Below are positions 25,600 through 34,078 of a stretch of DNA of 58,605 nt, one piece after another. The notes below the pieces were generated by a model, which was not told where the DNA came from, made no database searches, and saw only the letters and a list, made by a program, of their open reading frames with translations. Location of the stretch: positions 1-58,605 of the forward strand of contig CALXKU010000016.1 in NCBI GenBank assembly GCA_944389025.1, given 5' to 3'. Each line of letters begins with the position of its first letter. The stretch's first letter is position 1. A program made the translations under genes and the position numbers. This DNA is from an uncultured Spirochaetaceae bacterium (GTDB taxonomy: Bacteria > Spirochaetota > Spirochaetia > Sphaerochaetales > Sphaerochaetaceae).

Positions 25600-26838
25600 C
25601 TACAGCACCCACCTCATGCTTTCATCACTCTGATCGACGAGAACAACATCCAGAGTCAGGATTTTCCCGTCCCGGTAAACGGAGACTTCCACGCTCTCCC
25701 CGCTTTGGGTTCCGAAAAGGGCGGCAAAATAATCAGCATATCCCCTCACCGGTTTCCCAGCGATTGAGACGATTACATCCCCTCCTATGTATATCATCGC
25801 ATCCCCGTACTGGGCAAGCTCGCTGCCACCTCTCAGTCCTGCCTTCTCAGCCTCACCTCCCCTGATTGTCTGACTTATCATGATGCCATCGGTAATACCA
25901 AGGCCAAGATAAGAGACGAGCTGAGGATTGAGTTCCACAGTGGTCACATCGAGCATTCCACGGCTTACACCGCCATTCTCCATTATGGAAAGGCTGACCC
26001 TTCTTACGGTCTCAGAAGGGATTGCGAATGATATGCCCTGCGCACTTCCGGTTGTCGTGTAAATGGAAGAGATGAGACCTATCATATCCCCGCGGCTGTC
26101 AAGAAGGGGGCCGCCACTGTTGCCGGGGTTAATGAAGTTATCCGTCTGGATCAGATTCGGAATCATCATTCCATCCTGCGTAAAAAGGGAGCGGGAGAGA
26201 CCTGATACGACACCGGCACTCATACTCCATGTGTAGCCGTATGGGTTTCCAATCGCAATCGCCCTGCTACCGATCACAGGCTCATGGGAGGCGAATGTGA
26301 TGCTCTTCAGATCCTTTCTGTCACATTTTATGACGGCGATATCCGTAAGGCGGTCATATCCTACAAGGGTGGCTTCACTGCTGCTGCCATCGTAGAAATT
26401 CACACTGAAGCTATCCGCATCTCCAAGAACATGCATGTTCGTGACTATATATCCGTCACTGCTGATTATAACCCCTGAGGCCTGGCTCTCATCGCTCAGG
26501 CTGCTTGAACTTATTATCTGAACCGTGGATTCCTTGGCCTTCTCATATGCCGCGATATCGCTCCTCTCCCCATCCTGGAATGTCCAGGCTCCCCTTCCCT
26601 CGAGGTAGATGTCGACATCACCGTAATTAAGGCTGTCAGTCGGTATTCCTGCAAGATCGAAAAGACCCTTCTCTCCCCTCTCGCTTATTACGCTTTCAAG
26701 GGCAGTACGAAGAGCCTCCCTTCTCCTCTGCTCGTGTATATCCGCTGTCCAGACCCCCAAGAGGACGACAAGCACAATAAGAAGGAGAATTAAAAGAGCT
26801 GGTACAACCACTTTTGAAGAAATACGTTTTCTATCCAC
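25600..26838 (-). CDS. HtrA/DegP-type serine protease
   Basis: The 412-residue protein has one N-terminal membrane anchor (about residues 10-30) and then a trypsin-like domain with the full triad: His in VTNMHVLGD, Asp in LTDIAVIK, Ser in PGNSGGPLL. One PDZ domain follows (about residues 305-400). It is a periplasmic quality-control protease of the DegS/HtrA type. The start is GTG; TTACAA, 16 bases, TATTTT ends seven bases before it, with no Shine-Dalgarno, so the uvrB operon mRNA is probably leaderless. Confidence 0.93.
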   Translation of the reverse strand: MDRKRISSKVVVPALLILLLIVLVVLLGVWTADIHEQRRREALRTALESVISERGEKGLFDLAGIPTDSLNYGDVDIYLEGRGAWTFQDGERSDIAAYEKAKESTVQIISSSSLSDESQASGVIISSDGYIVTNMHVLGDADSFSVNFYDGSSSEATLVGYDRLTDIAVIKCDRKDLKSITFASHEPVIGSRAIAIGNPYGYTWSMSAGVVSGLSRSLFTQDGMMIPNLIQTDNFINPGNSGGPLLDSRGDMIGLISSIYTTTGSAQGISFAIPSETVRRVSLSIMENGGVSRGMLDVTTVELNPQLVSYLGLGITDGIMISQTIRGGEAEKAGLRGGSELAQYGDAMIYIGGDVIVSIAGKPVRGYADYFAALFGTQSGESVEVSVYRDGKILTLDVVLVDQSDESMRWVL

Positions 26839-26845
26839 AAAAGAT

Positions 26846-26879
26846 AAAATAACACAATTCCAATCTTTTGTAATAACAT
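26846..26879. promoter_or_regulatory. Divergent leaderless-type promoters for htrA-uvrB and the methyltransferase
   Basis: Minus strand: TTACAA (26873-26868), 16 bases, TATTTT (26851-26846), then seven bases to the htrA GTG. Plus strand: TAACAT (26874-26879), then six bases to the ATG at 26886; its -35 is poor. The two divergent genes are separated by only 47 bases. Confidence 0.5.
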
Positions 26880-26885
26880 GTTCTC

Positions 26886-27656
26886 ATGAATGAAGCGTAT
26901 TATAACGGCAAGGCCTGGGATGAGGAGGCAAGAAGGGGGAATTACTGGACTCTTCCCGCTTCAGACGAGGATGTTGAGGCAGCAAAAGGAGGAGACCTCA
27001 AGGTACGGCTTACACCGAAGGCTTTCGTGAAAGAATCATGGATCAAAGGGTGCAAGGGTAAACGCGTCCTGCTGCTTGCATCAGGTGGTGGACAGCAGAC
27101 TGTGCTTTTTGCCGCATACGGGGCAAAAGTCACAAGCATAGATGCATCATCAGAACAGATAAAGCGTGATCAGGAAGGGCTGGAAAAACATTCCCTTGAT
27201 GGCATAGCCATGGTCGGAGACATGAGGGATCTCGGAGCGCTTGAAGATAACTCGTTCGATTTCGTATTCATACCGCATTCCATAAATTTCATCTCCGACC
27301 TAAGTCCTCTTTATGAGGGAATGGACAGAACTCTTAAAAAAGGAGGACACTTTCTGTTCGGAGTAGCAAACCCAGTGCTCTATCTGTTTGATGAGAAAAA
27401 GGAAGAGAGGGGTAAGCTCAAAGTCAAATACACCATTCCCTTCTCAGATGAAAGGAGCAGAAGCCGGAAAGAAGTAGAGAAGATGATAAGGGAAAAGGAC
27501 ACGTTCGAATCGAGTCACACACTCTCTTCAATCCTCTCTCCTCTATTCGAGAAAGGATATGTTCTAACAGATTTTTACAGTGATTCTTCCCTTAACGATC
27601 TCGTGGATTCATACATCCATGACAGCTTCCTGGCATTCAACTTCCTCAAATCCTGA
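26886..27656 (+). CDS. Class I SAM-dependent methyltransferase
   Basis: The 256-residue protein has the SAM-binding motif I VLLLASGGGQQTVLFAAYGA, the acidic loop SIDASSEQ, motif II GDMRDLGALEDNSFDFVF and post-motif RTLKKGGHFLFGV, so it is a Methyltransf_11-type enzyme. The N-terminus EAYYNGKAWDEEARRGNYWT is typical of a subgroup seen in Firmicutes and spirochaetes whose substrate is unknown. No Shine-Dalgarno; probable leaderless start. Its end overlaps apbE by 11 bases. Confidence 0.85.
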   Translation: MNEAYYNGKAWDEEARRGNYWTLPASDEDVEAAKGGDLKVRLTPKAFVKESWIKGCKGKRVLLLASGGGQQTVLFAAYGAKVTSIDASSEQIKRDQEGLEKHSLDGIAMVGDMRDLGALEDNSFDFVFIPHSINFISDLSPLYEGMDRTLKKGGHFLFGVANPVLYLFDEKKEERGKLKVKYTIPFSDERSRSRKEVEKMIREKDTFESSHTLSSILSPLFEKGYVLTDFYSDSSLNDLVDSYIHDSFLAFNFLKS

Positions 27657-28608
27657 TCCTCTCAATGCTGCCATCCTCAAGGAGGAAGAGTGCAGAGACA
27701 CCATAGTGGTCAACAACAGCCTCTGCCCTCTCGCTTCCAAGGACGAAACAGGCTGTTGAGAGCATGTCTGAGAGTGTGGAATCGCTTGATATTATCGTTG
27801 AGGAGATGATATCGGAAGATGCCGGATAGCCCGTTTTCCAGTCAAGCAGATGATGATAGACCTTGCCATCCTCTGCGATGAAATGCCTCTCATAACCACC
27901 GCTGGTAACGACCGATGCATCAGAGCAGGATATCGTGGTGAAATAGCCTCCATGCTCTGAAAACGGATCCTGCAAGCCCACTTTCCAAGGCTCGCCATCG
28001 CTCTTTGTTCCCAGCCCATAGACATTGCCTCCAAGGTTGATAAGAGCACTCTCTGTACCGCTTTCTCTGAACATCTCAGCAATGAGATCCGCGATGTACC
28101 CCTTTCCAACCCCTCCGAGATCTATCCTCATACCTTCCTTTTTAAAGAAGACAGTCTTTCCACCCTCGTCAAGTATGATGTCATGCCAGTCAAGAAGGGG
28201 AAGGACCTTAGCTATCTCAGCCTCAGATGGAAGCCTCGCATTCTCCCCTCCTATTCCCCATAGTGCGACAAGGGGACCGATTGCCAGATTGAAAGCCCCA
28301 TCGGTGTACTCCGAGACATCATAAGCTTTCATCAAAAGAGAAAAAAGCTCATCACTCACTGCTACAGGCTCTGCTGATGCCATGCTGTTGACTCGGCTTA
28401 TCTCGCTTTCACTGTCATACATGTCTATCATGGCGGAGGCACTATCTATGATTTCAAATGCCTGATCAAGAAGAGCCTCATCCTTTCTCGTGTAGACACT
28501 GATGGTACAGAGAGTATCCATTCTAAGCTCGGTTCGAGAGAACACCTCATTCTTCTCGCAGGACGGGATGAGAAGGATGAGGAACAGCAATATGATTATT
28601 CTTCTCAT
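27646..28608 (-). CDS. apbE: FAD:protein FMN transferase (lipoprotein)
   Basis: The 320-residue protein has a lipobox (LLIPSCEKN) and the ApbE motifs MDTLCTISVY, RIDLGGVGKGYIAD and LINLGGNVYGLG plus SSDSTLSDMLSTACFVLG. ApbE attaches FMN to Thr/Ser of exported flavoproteins such as NQR/RNF subunits, using FAD, on the outer face of the inner membrane. It overlaps the upstream kinase-like gene by four bases (ATGA). Confidence 0.93.
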   Translation of the reverse strand: MRRIIILLFLILLIPSCEKNEVFSRTELRMDTLCTISVYTRKDEALLDQAFEIIDSASAMIDMYDSESEISRVNSMASAEPVAVSDELFSLLMKAYDVSEYTDGAFNLAIGPLVALWGIGGENARLPSEAEIAKVLPLLDWHDIILDEGGKTVFFKKEGMRIDLGGVGKGYIADLIAEMFRESGTESALINLGGNVYGLGTKSDGEPWKVGLQDPFSEHGGYFTTISCSDASVVTSGGYERHFIAEDGKVYHHLLDWKTGYPASSDIISSTIISSDSTLSDMLSTACFVLGSERAEAVVDHYGVSALFLLEDGSIERIRI

Positions 28609-29390
28609 AAGGCCCTTAAGGCTTCCTTAAGGATGGAAAGCGGGACATCATATGAAGAGAAATCATCATCCGCAGATGGGAAGAAGTCCTTTTCAAGGGT
28701 ATAAAGCAGAGTTGATGCTAAGGTCTCATCATCAGTGTTTTTCACATCTTCAAAGGCGACAAGCTCTCCTTTCTTGAAGATTTCCACCTTGCCCTCCGAC
28801 TTCAGAAGAACAAGACGGGCATTGCTGATAACACTCTCAGGACATGCTTCCTTCTTTGCTATGAAGAGGTCCGCATAAGGCATCAAGGTCTCTATTGAAC
28901 GAGATAACAAGGCATTTGAGGAGTCCTCATTCAGATCCACCACGATATAAGGACGGGGCGTTATGAAGAGACTCTGGTCGATGAATGCCGAGGCTGTCGG
29001 GTTGAGGCTGAGCCCTCTTGAACTCAGATGCACGCACTTTATGTTCGTATGCACGCTCAAAGCCTCCCCTAAAAGATCTGAGGAGAGGGCACTTGCGGCT
29101 GAAGAGGAGGTAAGATCGATCTTCTGGCCATCAAGGTATTCTATCATGATGCCTGTCTTAAGCGGCAGATTCGAGATCTCAGGATCGAAAAGAATCTCAT
29201 CGCTTACCATACGCTCCACTATAGCAGAGGCCGCCCTGTCGCTTCCAAGAGGAGAAAAAAGTGCCGGGAAGACCCCCTTATGAGCCAAAGCCGAGGCAAC
29301 ACGATATCCATAGCCGGAAACATCACATCTGAACAAATCATTCTCAACCTGTCTGAAGAGCAGGCAGGCATCACCCATTACTGCAATCAT
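28605..29390 (-). CDS. Degenerate PfkB-family sugar kinase-like protein
   Basis: The 261-residue protein has the PfkB fold signature near its start (RVASALAHKGVFPALFSPLGSDRAASAIVERM, matching the A-L-G-G-D region) and a middle like LNPTASAFIDQSLF...PYIVVDLNEDS. Family members then carry DTxGAGDxF with the catalytic Asp; here the matching stretch is KNTDDETLASTLLYTLE, without GAGD. The protein is therefore probably not an active kinase, or uses another site. It is cotranscribed with apbE. TTGAGA, 17 bases, TAGTAT ends six bases before the ATG (leaderless type). Confidence 0.7.
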   Translation of the reverse strand: MIAVMGDACLLFRQVENDLFRCDVSGYGYRVASALAHKGVFPALFSPLGSDRAASAIVERMVSDEILFDPEISNLPLKTGIMIEYLDGQKIDLTSSSAASALSSDLLGEALSVHTNIKCVHLSSRGLSLNPTASAFIDQSLFITPRPYIVVDLNEDSSNALLSRSIETLMPYADLFIAKKEACPESVISNARLVLLKSEGKVEIFKKGELVAFEDVKNTDDETLASTLLYTLEKDFFPSADDDFSSYDVPLSILKEALRAL

Positions 29391-29396
29391 GATGCT

Positions 29397-29434
29397 ATAC
29401 TAGCTTGAATATTCCTCTCTCTCAAGTGTAGAAT
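29397..29434. promoter_or_regulatory. Overlapping divergent promoters
   Basis: Minus strand: TTGAGA (29425-29420), 17 bases, TAGTAT (29402-29397), six bases to the ATG at 29390. Plus strand: TTGAAT (29405-29410), 18 bases, TAGAAT (29429-29434), six bases to the ATG at 29441. Both promoters fit in the 50-base gap and overlap physically, so only one can be occupied at a time. Confidence 0.7.
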
Positions 29435-29440
29435 CTCACC

Positions 29441-29854
29441 ATGCAGATAAAAAAGACGGATTGGATAAACAGACCTGAAAGCGTCAAGGTCAGAGCACAC
29501 AGCCTCACATTCCGCTCAGAAAGAAGATGTGCGGCACTCTACAGCCTTGAGGAGGTTGGAGAGCTTCGCCTTGTAAGGCATAACAAATCCGTCTCATTTC
29601 TCATGCTCCATACAAAGAGGGACAGAATCATATTCAAAGAAGATCATATCGATATGAAACTCTGGCCTTCCGAATGCAGGATGAGCATCGAGAGCGGCAA
29701 CGAACTTATCATAAAAAAGGAGAATGAGTGTGTATCGTTCTTCTCAGGAGATAAATGCCTGCTTAAGATTTCAAATCCCGCTTTCACATCCTCCGCATCA
29801 TTCGGCTTCCTGATTGAGCCATCCGATGAGGAGATCTTACTTGAGCTCTTCTAG
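29441..29854 (+). CDS. Small soluble protein of unknown function
   Basis: The 137-residue protein has no signal peptide or membrane segment. It is predicted to be mostly beta strand (KVRAHSLTFRSE, VSFLMLHTKRDRIIFKEDHIDMKLWP, ASFGFLIEPSDEEILLELF), suggesting a beta-sandwich, but no family is recognised. It is transcribed away from the PfkB-like gene from an overlapping promoter and has no Shine-Dalgarno; the start is inferred to be leaderless. Confidence 0.65.
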   Translation: MQIKKTDWINRPESVKVRAHSLTFRSERRCAALYSLEEVGELRLVRHNKSVSFLMLHTKRDRIIFKEDHIDMKLWPSECRMSIESGNELIIKKENECVSFFSGDKCLLKISNPAFTSSASFGFLIEPSDEEILLELF

Positions 29855-29940
29855 CTCTCTGATGCTATCCAAAACGACTTCTTTATGCTAAATTAAGCCA
29901 ACATCTAAATTGCCCTATGAAAGGCAAGTAAGGAGATCAT

Positions 29941-31635
29941 ATGGAAAACACGAAAGAAGAAAGGCCTTTGAACTTCCTTGAGAAGATAATCGAGGACGAT
30001 CTTAAGAACGGAAGGGTCCCAAACGGGGAAATCGTAACCCGCTTCCCTCCAGAGCCTAACGGCTACCTGCATATCGGACATATCAAGAGCATCTGCATCA
30101 ATTTCGGTCTTGCAAAAAAGTACGGTGGACGCTGCCACCTGAGACTAGATGATACGAACCCGGCGAAAGAGGACATGGAATACATCGACTCCATCAAGGA
30201 GGATATAAGATGGCTCGGTTTCGACTGGGGTAACTATGAATATTACGCATCGGACTATTATGACCAGCTCTATGAGATCGCAGTGCGCCTCATAAAAGAG
30301 GGAAAGGCATATGTAGACTCCCTATCCGCCGAGCAGATGAAGGAATACAGGGGAACCCTTACAGAGCCTGGGAAGAACAGTCCGGACAGGGATCGCCCGA
30401 TCGAGGAGAACCTGAGACTATTCGAGGAGATGAAGGAAGGAAAGCATCCTGAGGGCTCCTATACGCTAAGGGCCAAGATAGATATGGCAAGTCCCAATAT
30501 CAACATGAGGGACCCTGCCCTTTACAGGATCAAGTTCGCCACCCATCCAAGAACCGGGGACAAATGGTGCATCTACCCGATGTACGATTTCACACACCCG
30601 ATCTCTGATGCGATCGAGGGAATAACTCACAGCATCTGCACCCTTGAGTTCGAGGATCACAGACCCGCATATGACTGGGCTACAAGCATTGACGGAATAG
30701 AGCATACCCCGCATCAGTACGAGTTCGCACGTCTTAATATCAACTATCTGCTCATGAGCAAAAGAAAGCTGCTCTATCTCGTCAATAACAACTTCGTGAC
30801 AGGATGGGATGATCCAAGAATGCCGACTGTAAGCGGAATAAGAAGAAGAGGCTACTCACCTGAGAGCATGAAAGATTTCGTAAGCCGTGTCGGAGTTGCA
30901 AAAGTCGAGGGTGTGGTGGACTATTCGCTCATGGAGTTCTGCGTGAGGGAGGACCTTAACAAAAGGGCCAAGAGGCTCATGGCCGTCCTTGATCCGCTTC
31001 TCGTAATCATCGATAACTACCCGGAGGGGAAAACAGAGTACTTCGACGCTGAGAACAATCCTGAGGATGAGACGAGCGGTACTCACAAGATCGCCTTCTC
31101 AAAGCATATCTACATCGAGAGGGAGGATTTCATGGAAACCCCGGTCAAGGGCTACCACAGGCTCTATATCGGAAACGAAATCCGTCTCAAACATGCCTAT
31201 TACATCACTGCCACAGGTGTTGAAAAAGATGAGAGTGGCAAGATAACAGCTGTACACGCCACATACGATCCTCTAAGCCGTGGAGGTACGAGTGAGGATG
31301 GAAGGAAAGTCAAGGGAACAAGTCACTGGGTATCAAGAGACCATGCCATAAAAGCTGAGGTAAGACAGTACGACAAGCTCTTCAAGGCAGAGAATCCGGG
31401 AGCTGCAACAGGAAACTACCTGGATGACCTCAATCCTGATTCCCTCATCGTGATAGAAAACGCCTATGTTGAAGAGGAGGCTGGAAAGGCCAAGGTCGGC
31501 GACTACCTGCAGTTCATCAGAAACGGATACTACTGCGTGGACAGCAAGGACTCAAGAGAGGACCACCTGGTTTTCAACCGCACATGCACGCTCAAAGATA
31601 GCTGGGCTAAGCAGAAGGCGAAAATGGGAATATGA
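29941..31635 (+). CDS. glnS: Glutaminyl-tRNA synthetase
   Basis: The 564-residue class I enzyme charges tRNA-Gln. It has RFPPEPNGYLHIGHIKSICINF (HIGH motif), LRLDDTNPAKEDMEY, HSICTLEFEDHRPAYDW, the KMSKS-type loop LLMSKRKL and a C-terminal two-barrel anticodon-binding region. The SICTLEFEDHRP segment separates GlnRS from GluRS. Direct GlnRS use means the organism need not rely only on the amidotransferase route for Gln-tRNA. AAGGAG precedes the ATG; a terminator follows. Confidence 0.97.
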   Translation: MENTKEERPLNFLEKIIEDDLKNGRVPNGEIVTRFPPEPNGYLHIGHIKSICINFGLAKKYGGRCHLRLDDTNPAKEDMEYIDSIKEDIRWLGFDWGNYEYYASDYYDQLYEIAVRLIKEGKAYVDSLSAEQMKEYRGTLTEPGKNSPDRDRPIEENLRLFEEMKEGKHPEGSYTLRAKIDMASPNINMRDPALYRIKFATHPRTGDKWCIYPMYDFTHPISDAIEGITHSICTLEFEDHRPAYDWATSIDGIEHTPHQYEFARLNINYLLMSKRKLLYLVNNNFVTGWDDPRMPTVSGIRRRGYSPESMKDFVSRVGVAKVEGVVDYSLMEFCVREDLNKRAKRLMAVLDPLLVIIDNYPEGKTEYFDAENNPEDETSGTHKIAFSKHIYIEREDFMETPVKGYHRLYIGNEIRLKHAYYITATGVEKDESGKITAVHATYDPLSRGGTSEDGRKVKGTSHWVSRDHAIKAEVRQYDKLFKAENPGAATGNYLDDLNPDSLIVIENAYVEEEAGKAKVGDYLQFIRNGYYCVDSKDSREDHLVFNRTCTLKDSWAKQKAKMGI

Positions 31636-31639
31636 CAGC

Positions 31640-31670
31640 AAAAGGGCTCATCTGAGTCCTTTTCTTTTTC
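31640..31670 (+). terminator. Rho-independent terminator after glnS
   Basis: AAAAGGGCTCA (31640-31650) pairs with TGAGTCCTTTT (31653-31663) with one G-T pair, followed by CTTTTTC. Confidence 0.7.
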
Positions 31671-31695
31671 CACCGCTTTAGCTATCATTGCCACC

Positions 31696-32868
31696 ATGAT
31701 ATCAACACTGCTTCTAATCGTAATTTATATCGCATTCATCTCCCTTGGGCTGCCGGACTCCCTGCTAGGAGCATCCTGGCCCATGATGCATACATCCCTT
31801 GGATTCGACGTCTCGAATCTAGGGTATATCAGTTTTACGATATGCATGGGCACAGTGATATCCTCGATATCATATTCAAGGCTTTCATCGAGATACAGGA
31901 CGGAGCATATCACTACCGTCTCCGTAATTCTTACTGCGCTATCACTATATGCTTTCGCATTCCTGGCCAACTCTTTTACCGTATTTCCGATTGCCCTCCT
32001 CCTGGGTCTTGGAGCAGGAAGCGTGGATGCAGGCCTGAATTATTATGTCGCACTTCATTACAAAGCCAGGCATATGAGCTGGCTTCATGCGTTCTGGGGG
32101 CTTGGAACCACGTTCGGACCTACGGTACTGGCTCTGTTCTTCGCTTCAGGTCGCACCTGGAATGACGCTTATCTGCTTATGGCCGCAATACAGAGCCTGA
32201 TAGTGCTGCTCCTTCTGATATCACTTCCTCTCTGGAAAAAGAACGAAGGAAGCAGTAAGAAGGTTGAGGATGTTGAAATCAAGAGGGAAAAGAGCTCAAT
32301 AGCTGACACACTCAGGATCAAGGGTGCACCTATAGTCCTCCTCTCTTTCTTCCTATACTGCGCGATAGAATCGACAATGCTCAACTGGAGCGCCTCTTTC
32401 ACCGTTTTTTCAAAGGGACTCACGGAAAGCCAGGGCGCCCAGATAGCCTCATTCATATACTGGGGAATGACAGTGGGAAGGTTTCTGACAGGAGCATTCA
32501 ATGAAAAGACGGGAGACCGCTTCATGATCGCTGCAGGTCTCATCCTCTCCCTTCTCGGAGCTCTTGCGCTCATCCTCTCCACTTCTTTCATCATGATTGC
32601 AGTCTCAGTGTTCCTCGTTGGCCTCGGTTTTGCACCGGTCTACCCTTCCCTTCTGCATCAGACACCATCAATTTTCGGGATGGATGATGCTCAGAAAATC
32701 ATGGGACTCGAGATGGCTTCGGCATATATAGGATCAAGTGTTACCCCGTTCCTTTTCGGAGTCATATCAAGATTCACAGGGGAGGGACTGCTACCATATG
32801 TACTTATTGCGTTCGTACTGCTTGAAATCATGGCAGCTTCAGTGAAAAGGAAGCTTGCAAGGTCCTAA
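31696..32868 (+). CDS. Major facilitator superfamily transporter
   Basis: The 390-residue protein has about 12 transmembrane helices. The N-terminal helix contains GLPDSLLGASWPMM and the second helix region GYISFTICMGTVISS, like the FucP/YfkF-type MFS branch; a Lys/Glu-rich central loop (KKNEGSSKKVEDVEIKREKS) separates the halves. The substrate is unknown. TATCAT lies seven bases before the ATG and there is no Shine-Dalgarno. The last four bases overlap the convergent HD gene. Confidence 0.85.
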   Translation: MISTLLLIVIYIAFISLGLPDSLLGASWPMMHTSLGFDVSNLGYISFTICMGTVISSISYSRLSSRYRTEHITTVSVILTALSLYAFAFLANSFTVFPIALLLGLGAGSVDAGLNYYVALHYKARHMSWLHAFWGLGTTFGPTVLALFFASGRTWNDAYLLMAAIQSLIVLLLLISLPLWKKNEGSSKKVEDVEIKREKSSIADTLRIKGAPIVLLSFFLYCAIESTMLNWSASFTVFSKGLTESQGAQIASFIYWGMTVGRFLTGAFNEKTGDRFMIAAGLILSLLGALALILSTSFIMIAVSVFLVGLGFAPVYPSLLHQTPSIFGMDDAQKIMGLEMASAYIGSSVTPFLFGVISRFTGEGLLPYVLIAFVLLEIMAASVKRKLARS

Positions 32869-33332
32869 GGGAGAGCGATGGAAAGCTCCTTCTTCAACTT
32901 CCTGTACCTCGGATAGTCCTTTACCGAGGGGCTCTGAAAAGGGTCAGAAAGAAAATGATCCAGGACATCGGCATCCTTGAGAACCTCAGAAAGCGGGTCA
33001 TGAATTCTTTTCTTATCACTGTGATGGCGTATTGATGAGACCACATCATCGATCTCCTGCTCTGTGAATATGTTAAGAGACCGCAGTATCCCGAGTGCGA
33101 GTATCGAGCCGTGAAGCGCGTGTTCCTTCCTTTCGTGAGTGAATGCATAGAGGTCATGAAGAACTCCCGCGATGTAAGCCAGCTCGGGATTCACATTCCT
33201 CCTTGATGCGAGAAGGAAAGAGAGCCTGGCCACAGAGCTGAGATGCGAGACCGCTTCAATCTTCTCATATTCATCCCCGATCTCATCGAGGATCGTGTAA
33301 GCCATGTTCTCTACCGCATGAATCCTGTCCAT
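32865..33332 (-). CDS. HD-domain phosphohydrolase
   Basis: The 155-residue protein shows the HD metal-binding pattern: VSHLSSVARLSFLLA, the HD pair in AGVLHDLYAF, ALHGSILALGIL, SSIRHHSDK and LKDADVLDHFL. Small stand-alone HD proteins of this kind hydrolyse nucleotides or similar phosphoesters; the substrate is unknown. TTAACA, 18 bases, TATTAT ends seven bases before the ATG, without a Shine-Dalgarno. Confidence 0.85.
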   Translation of the reverse strand: MDRIHAVENMAYTILDEIGDEYEKIEAVSHLSSVARLSFLLASRRNVNPELAYIAGVLHDLYAFTHERKEHALHGSILALGILRSLNIFTEQEIDDVVSSIRHHSDKKRIHDPLSEVLKDADVLDHFLSDPFQSPSVKDYPRYRKLKKELSIALP

Positions 33333-33462
33333 CTTGAAAATAATACCACAGAAAAGAGCCTTTTGTTAATTGTAAAAGGAAAGAGAGAGCAAACCTATTT
33401 CCACGAAAAACACATATTTCCATATTGCAGAAAAACAATGGAAATACTATTAATCTTGTGTT

Positions 33463-34053
33463 ATGGATGAAATAGCAAAAGCACTTGAAGGCCTAAATGG
33501 AACATCGATTGCCGATGCTCTTGAAAGGATGGCAGAATTCTATGATGAGACAAAAAGTGAGATTACCTCATTCTCTGAGAAGGAGGGGGTGAAATGCCCT
33601 CCCGGCTGCGGAATATGCTGCTCCCGCTTTCTTCCTGATATCACGAAATACGAGAGTCTTTTCCTCTCTGCATTCATAGCATTTTCAGAGAAGAAAGAAG
33701 AGATCATGGGGAGGCTTGAAAGCGCAAAGGGACAGAAGAACGGCCCATGTCCGCTTTACGATGAGAGCAAAGCATATCACTGCATGTGCTATGAGGCACG
33801 TCCTCTCATCTGCCGCCTTTTCGCATCAACATGCTTTGCGGGAAAGAGCGGGGAAAGGAAATTCTCCCACTGCCATCTCAATGCGGCATTCAAAGGCCCG
33901 GACTCAATAGATGAAAGTGCGCCTATGATGGGAAACTACGGGCAGAGAATGCTCGCCCTCCAAGGGGAGGACAGCGTTACAGAATTCCTACCTGAGAGGC
34001 TCTTAAAGGATATCGCACTTGTTGAATACTACATCGGACTAAAAGAGAAATGA
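33463..34053 (+). CDS. YkgJ-type cysteine-cluster protein
   Basis: The 196-residue protein has the zinc/iron-binding cysteine pattern of the YkgJ family (UPF0153): VKCPPGCGICCSRF near residue 45, then GPCPLYDESKAYHCMCYEARPLICRLF and a final SHC. The cysteines should hold a metal or Fe-S centre. Function is unknown in the family. TTGCAG, 18 bases, TATTAA ends eight bases before the ATG, again without a Shine-Dalgarno. Confidence 0.85.
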   Translation: MDEIAKALEGLNGTSIADALERMAEFYDETKSEITSFSEKEGVKCPPGCGICCSRFLPDITKYESLFLSAFIAFSEKKEEIMGRLESAKGQKNGPCPLYDESKAYHCMCYEARPLICRLFASTCFAGKSGERKFSHCHLNAAFKGPDSIDESAPMMGNYGQRMLALQGEDSVTEFLPERLLKDIALVEYYIGLKEK

Positions 34054-34074
34054 AAAGCCTCCACATGGGAGGCT
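34053..34074 (-). terminator. Terminator of the RlmI-like gene
   Basis: On the minus strand GCCTCC, five-base loop, GGAGGC is followed by TTTTC. It lies between the two convergent stop codons. Confidence 0.65.
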
Positions 34075-34078
34075 CACA

